DNA of 7,183 nt from NCBI GenBank assembly GCA_025350425.1, contig JANXXW010000445.1:1-7183 (forward strand), in the 5' to 3' direction. Below the pieces are notes generated by a model that was not told where the DNA came from, ran no database searches, and saw only the letters and a list, made by a program, of their open reading frames with translations. The stretch is from Rhodospirillales bacterium. GTDB taxonomy: Bacteria > Pseudomonadota > Alphaproteobacteria > Acetobacterales > Acetobacteraceae. The translations under genes and the position numbers were made by a program. Positions 4,743 to 7,183 of the stretch are shown here, piece after piece (the stretch's first letter is position 1; every line of letters starts with the position of its first letter).

Positions 4743-6929
4743 CTATCCCCGTCGTGACTTGAAACCGCCGCGCCGCTTGGCCGGGTCGTAGCCTCCGCCG
4801 CCCGGTCCCAGGGGTTCTGGCGTGCGGTCCTTCTTCGGCCGCAACGAGGCCGACGCCACTGGCGGCGGCGCCAGTCCCAGGTCCAGCGCCTCCAGCCGGC
4901 GGATCTCGTCGCGCATCCGTCCCGCCTCCTCGAACTCCAGATCGGCGGCGGCGGCCCGCATCCGCTTCTCCATTTCCGCAATGGAGGATTTCAGGTCTTT
5001 TCCGACGAAGTCGGTAGTCTTGCTGTTCTTGATCGGCGCGACCGTCACGTAATCCTGCTCGAACACGCTTTCCAGCACGCGGCCGATCTTGTTCTTCACC
5101 GATTGCGGCGTGATGCCGTGGTCCTCGTTCCAGGTCCGTTGCCGGTTCCGGCGGCGCTCGGTCTCCTCGATGGCGAACCGCAGGCTCTCGGTCATCCGGT
5201 CGGCGTACAGGATGACGCGGCCGTCAACGTTGCGCGCGGCACGGCCGATGGTCTGCACGAGGCTCGTCTTGGACCGTAGGAAGCCTTCCTTGTCGGCATC
5301 CAGGATGGCCACCAGCGCGCATTCGGGAATGTCCAGCCCCTCGCGCAGCAGGTTGATGCCCACCAGCGCGTCGAACACGCCAAGCCGGAGGTCGCGGATG
5401 ATCTCGATGCGCTCCAGCGTATCCACGTCGGAATGCAGGTAGCGCACCTTGATGCCCTGCTCAGTCAGGTAGTCCGTCAGATCCTCGGCCATGCGCTTGG
5501 TGAGCACGGTGATCAAAATGCGCGAGCCCTGCCCGATCACCACGCGGCACTCCGCCAACAGATCGTCCACCTGCTTCTCAACGGGGCGCACTTCCGTGAT
5601 GGGGTCGATCAGCCCGGTGGGGCGAATCACCTGCTCGGCGAACACGCCCTGCGTCCGCTCCATCTCCCACGGCCCTGGCGTCGCGCTGACGAACAGCGTG
5701 AGCGGCCGGAATGTCTCCCATTCCTCGAATTTCAGCGGACGGTTGTCGAGACAGGACGGCAGGCGGAACCCGAACTCGGACAGGACGGATTTGCGGGCGT
5801 AGTCGCCTCGCTCCATGCCGCCGATCTGCGGCACCGTCACGTGGCTCTCGTCCACGATCAGCAATGCGTTCTCCGGCAGATACTCGAACAAGGTCGGCGG
5901 CGGCTGGCCCTGCTTGCGGCCCGACAGATAACGCGAATAGTTCTCGATGCTTTTGCAGGAACCGGTCGTCTCGATCATCTCGAGATCGAACGTGCAGCGC
6001 TGTTGCAGGCGCTCGGCCTCCAGCAGCTTGCCCTCGGCCACGAACTGCGCCAGCCGCTCCTTCAGTTCGACCTTGATGTCCTGCACCGCCTGCGCCAGCG
6101 TCGGCCGCGGCGTCACGTAATGGCTGTTGGCGTATACCGTGACGGTCTCGAGCTTGCCGGTGACTTCTCCGGTCAGCGGATCGAACTCGTTGATGCTCTC
6201 GATCTCGTCGCCGAACAGGCTGATGCGCCAGGCGCGGTCCTCGTAATGCGCGGGATAGATGTCCACCACTTCGCCTCGCAGCCGGAAGCTACCGCGCGCG
6301 AATGCCACATCGTTGCGGCGATATTGCAGCTCCACCAAGGCTTTGGCGATCGTGTCGCGGTCGATCCTGCCGCCGATTTCCAGCTTCACGACCATCTTCG
6401 AGTAGGTCTCGACCGAGCCGATACCGTAGATGCATGATACTGAGGCGACGATGATGACATCGTTGCGCTCAAGTAGCGATTGCGTCGCCGCGTGGCGCAT
6501 CCGGTCGATTTGTTCGTTGATCTGACTATCTTTTTCGATATAGGTGTCGGTGCGCGGAACATAGGCTTCAGGCTGGTAGTAGTCGTAGTAGCTGACAAAG
6601 TATTCGACGGCGTTGTCGGGAAAAAATGACTTCATCTCGGCATAAAGCTGCGCCGCCAGCGTCTTGTTGGGCGCGAGGATCAGCGTCGGCTTCTGCACCG
6701 CCTCGATAACCTTGGCCATGGTGAAGGTCTTGCCCGAGCCGGTGACACCAAGGAGGACCTGATCGCGCTCGGCGCCATCGACGCCGGCCACAAGTTCGCG
6801 AATGGCGGTCGGCTGGTCACCGGCCGGATCATACTCGGAGACGACCCGGAAGCGGCGCGCGATGGGCTTCGCGGGCTGCTTCTGGGGGGTGAACAGAACG
6901 GGGGGCAGGCCCATCAGAACGTCGGACAT
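4743..6929 (-). CDS. uvrB: UvrABC excinuclease subunit B
   Basis: UvrB is the damage-verifying helicase-like subunit of nucleotide excision repair. It is loaded by UvrA and then recruits UvrC for incision. The 728-residue protein carries all hallmarks: Walker A GVTGSGKT at 61-68, the DNA-clamping beta-hairpin around YYDYYQPEAYVP at 114-125, ASVSCIYGIG at 162-171, Walker B-type VDESH at 359-363, SATPG at 415-419, GLDIPE at 531-536 and the arginine-finger motif QTIGRAARN at 559-567. A UVR domain that contacts UvrC is at about 644-680. E. coli UvrB is 673 residues. The extra length here is a short N-terminal lead (about 1-25) and a Pro/Gly/Lys/Arg-rich tail (about 685-728). The ATG at 6929 has GAGG six bases upstream. 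It follows purD by 35 bases and is probably in the same transcript. No alphaproteobacterial LexA box (GTTC-N7-GTTC) is seen in that gap. Confidence 0.98.
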   Translation of the reverse strand: MSDVLMGLPPVLFTPQKQPAKPIARRFRVVSEYDPAGDQPTAIRELVAGVDGAERDQVLLGVTGSGKTFTMAKVIEAVQKPTLILAPNKTLAAQLYAEMKSFFPDNAVEYFVSYYDYYQPEAYVPRTDTYIEKDSQINEQIDRMRHAATQSLLERNDVIIVASVSCIYGIGSVETYSKMVVKLEIGGRIDRDTIAKALVELQYRRNDVAFARGSFRLRGEVVDIYPAHYEDRAWRISLFGDEIESINEFDPLTGEVTGKLETVTVYANSHYVTPRPTLAQAVQDIKVELKERLAQFVAEGKLLEAERLQQRCTFDLEMIETTGSCKSIENYSRYLSGRKQGQPPPTLFEYLPENALLIVDESHVTVPQIGGMERGDYARKSVLSEFGFRLPSCLDNRPLKFEEWETFRPLTLFVSATPGPWEMERTQGVFAEQVIRPTGLIDPITEVRPVEKQVDDLLAECRVVIGQGSRILITVLTKRMAEDLTDYLTEQGIKVRYLHSDVDTLERIEIIRDLRLGVFDALVGINLLREGLDIPECALVAILDADKEGFLRSKTSLVQTIGRAARNVDGRVILYADRMTESLRFAIEETERRRNRQRTWNEDHGITPQSVKNKIGRVLESVFEQDYVTVAPIKNSKTTDFVGKDLKSSIAEMEKRMRAAAADLEFEEAGRMRDEIRRLEALDLGLAPPPVASASLRPKKDRTPEPLGPGGGGYDPAKRRGGFKSRRG

Positions 6930-6964
6930 GGGGAACCTCGCGAAGGTCAGCGCACCATCCTAGC

Positions 6965-7183
6965 TCAAAGCGCCCGCCAACCGATATCGGCGCGGCAAAA
7001 TCCTTCAGGCCAGTCGAGTTTGGCGATGGCGGCGTAAGCGCTGATGCGGGCGGCGGCGAGGTCAGGGCCGGTGGCGCAAACGGTCAGCACACGGCCACCG
7101 GAGGAGACGACGTGCCCATCAAGAATCTCGGTGCCGGCGTGAAAGATGGTGACCGATGGGGTAGCGGCGGCGGCTTCAAGCTT
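6965..7183 (-). CDS. purD: Phosphoribosylamine-glycine ligase, C-terminal part (5' end outside window)
   Basis: An open minus-strand frame enters at the window edge (7183) and stops at TGA (complement of 6965-6967), giving the last 72 residues. They match the C-terminal domain of PurD: VTIFHAGTEILDG at about 11-23, GGRVLTVCATG at 29-39, an AAARISAYAAI helix, and the closing DIGWRAL. PurD (GAR synthetase) joins glycine to 5-phosphoribosylamine with ATP in step two of purine synthesis, in the cytoplasm. The ATP-grasp active site would lie in the missing part upstream. The stop is 35 bases before the uvrB ATG, suggesting a shared transcript. Confidence 0.93.
   Translation of the reverse strand, partial: KLEAAAATPSVTIFHAGTEILDGHVVSSGGRVLTVCATGPDLAAARISAYAAIAKLDWPEGFCRADIGWRAL

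Noticed and set aside
5433..6437. 334-codon plus-strand open frame opposite uvrB
   Set aside because: It is wholly antisense to an unambiguous uvrB, has a His/Arg/Leu-rich composition typical of GC-rich shadow frames, and shows no recognisable domain.
7178..7183. AAGCTT (HindIII site) exactly at the window end
   Set aside because: It might mark a cloned-fragment boundary, but the other end carries no matching site, and the bases read as normal purD codons (Lys-Leu).

Overview
The window reads as ordinary chromosomal housekeeping DNA from a GC-rich Alphaproteobacterium. The family resemblances of the proteins (the PurD C-terminus, the tRNA-Tyr body, the GloB-associated type of methyltransferase) suggest the Rhodospirillales/Acetobacteraceae side of the class. 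That placement is by recall and has not been tested by any search. I see no insertion sequence, integrase, phage gene, CRISPR array or riboswitch, and nothing that looks like a defence or other new multi-gene system.

Layout. Bases 1-588 (+) are the 3' part of a class I SAM-dependent methyltransferase gene. Bases 597-683 (-) are a tRNA-Tyr(GTA) with an encoded CCA end, preceded on its own strand by a perfect -35 hexamer. Diverging from the tRNA are two coupled + strand genes: rlmB (780-1859), a TrmH-family 23S rRNA 2'-O-methyltransferase with a long disordered N-terminal extension, and a 2-keto-4-pentenoate hydratase/FAH-family gene (1856-2626) that overlaps it by 4 bases. A small unrecognised 79-residue gene follows (2735-2974, +). 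It converges on a degP/Do-type periplasmic serine protease gene (2978-4528, -), with only three bases between the two stop codons. A roughly 214-base spacer holds the likely degP control region. uvrB (4743-6929, -) and the 3' end of purD (6965-7183, -) follow. purD and uvrB are 35 bases apart on the same strand and are probably co-transcribed.

How the genes work together. They belong to separate housekeeping systems: translation (tRNA-Tyr, RlmB), envelope protein quality control (DegP), nucleotide excision repair (UvrB) and purine synthesis (PurD). The most notable small-scale features are a 15-bp tandem repeat in the RlmB extension, the translational coupling of an rRNA methyltransferase to a catabolic-type hydratase, outward-facing -35 elements between tRNA-Tyr and rlmB, clustered GTCA/TGAC half-sites upstream of degP, and the tight convergent junction at 2975-2977. 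All are modest in interest.
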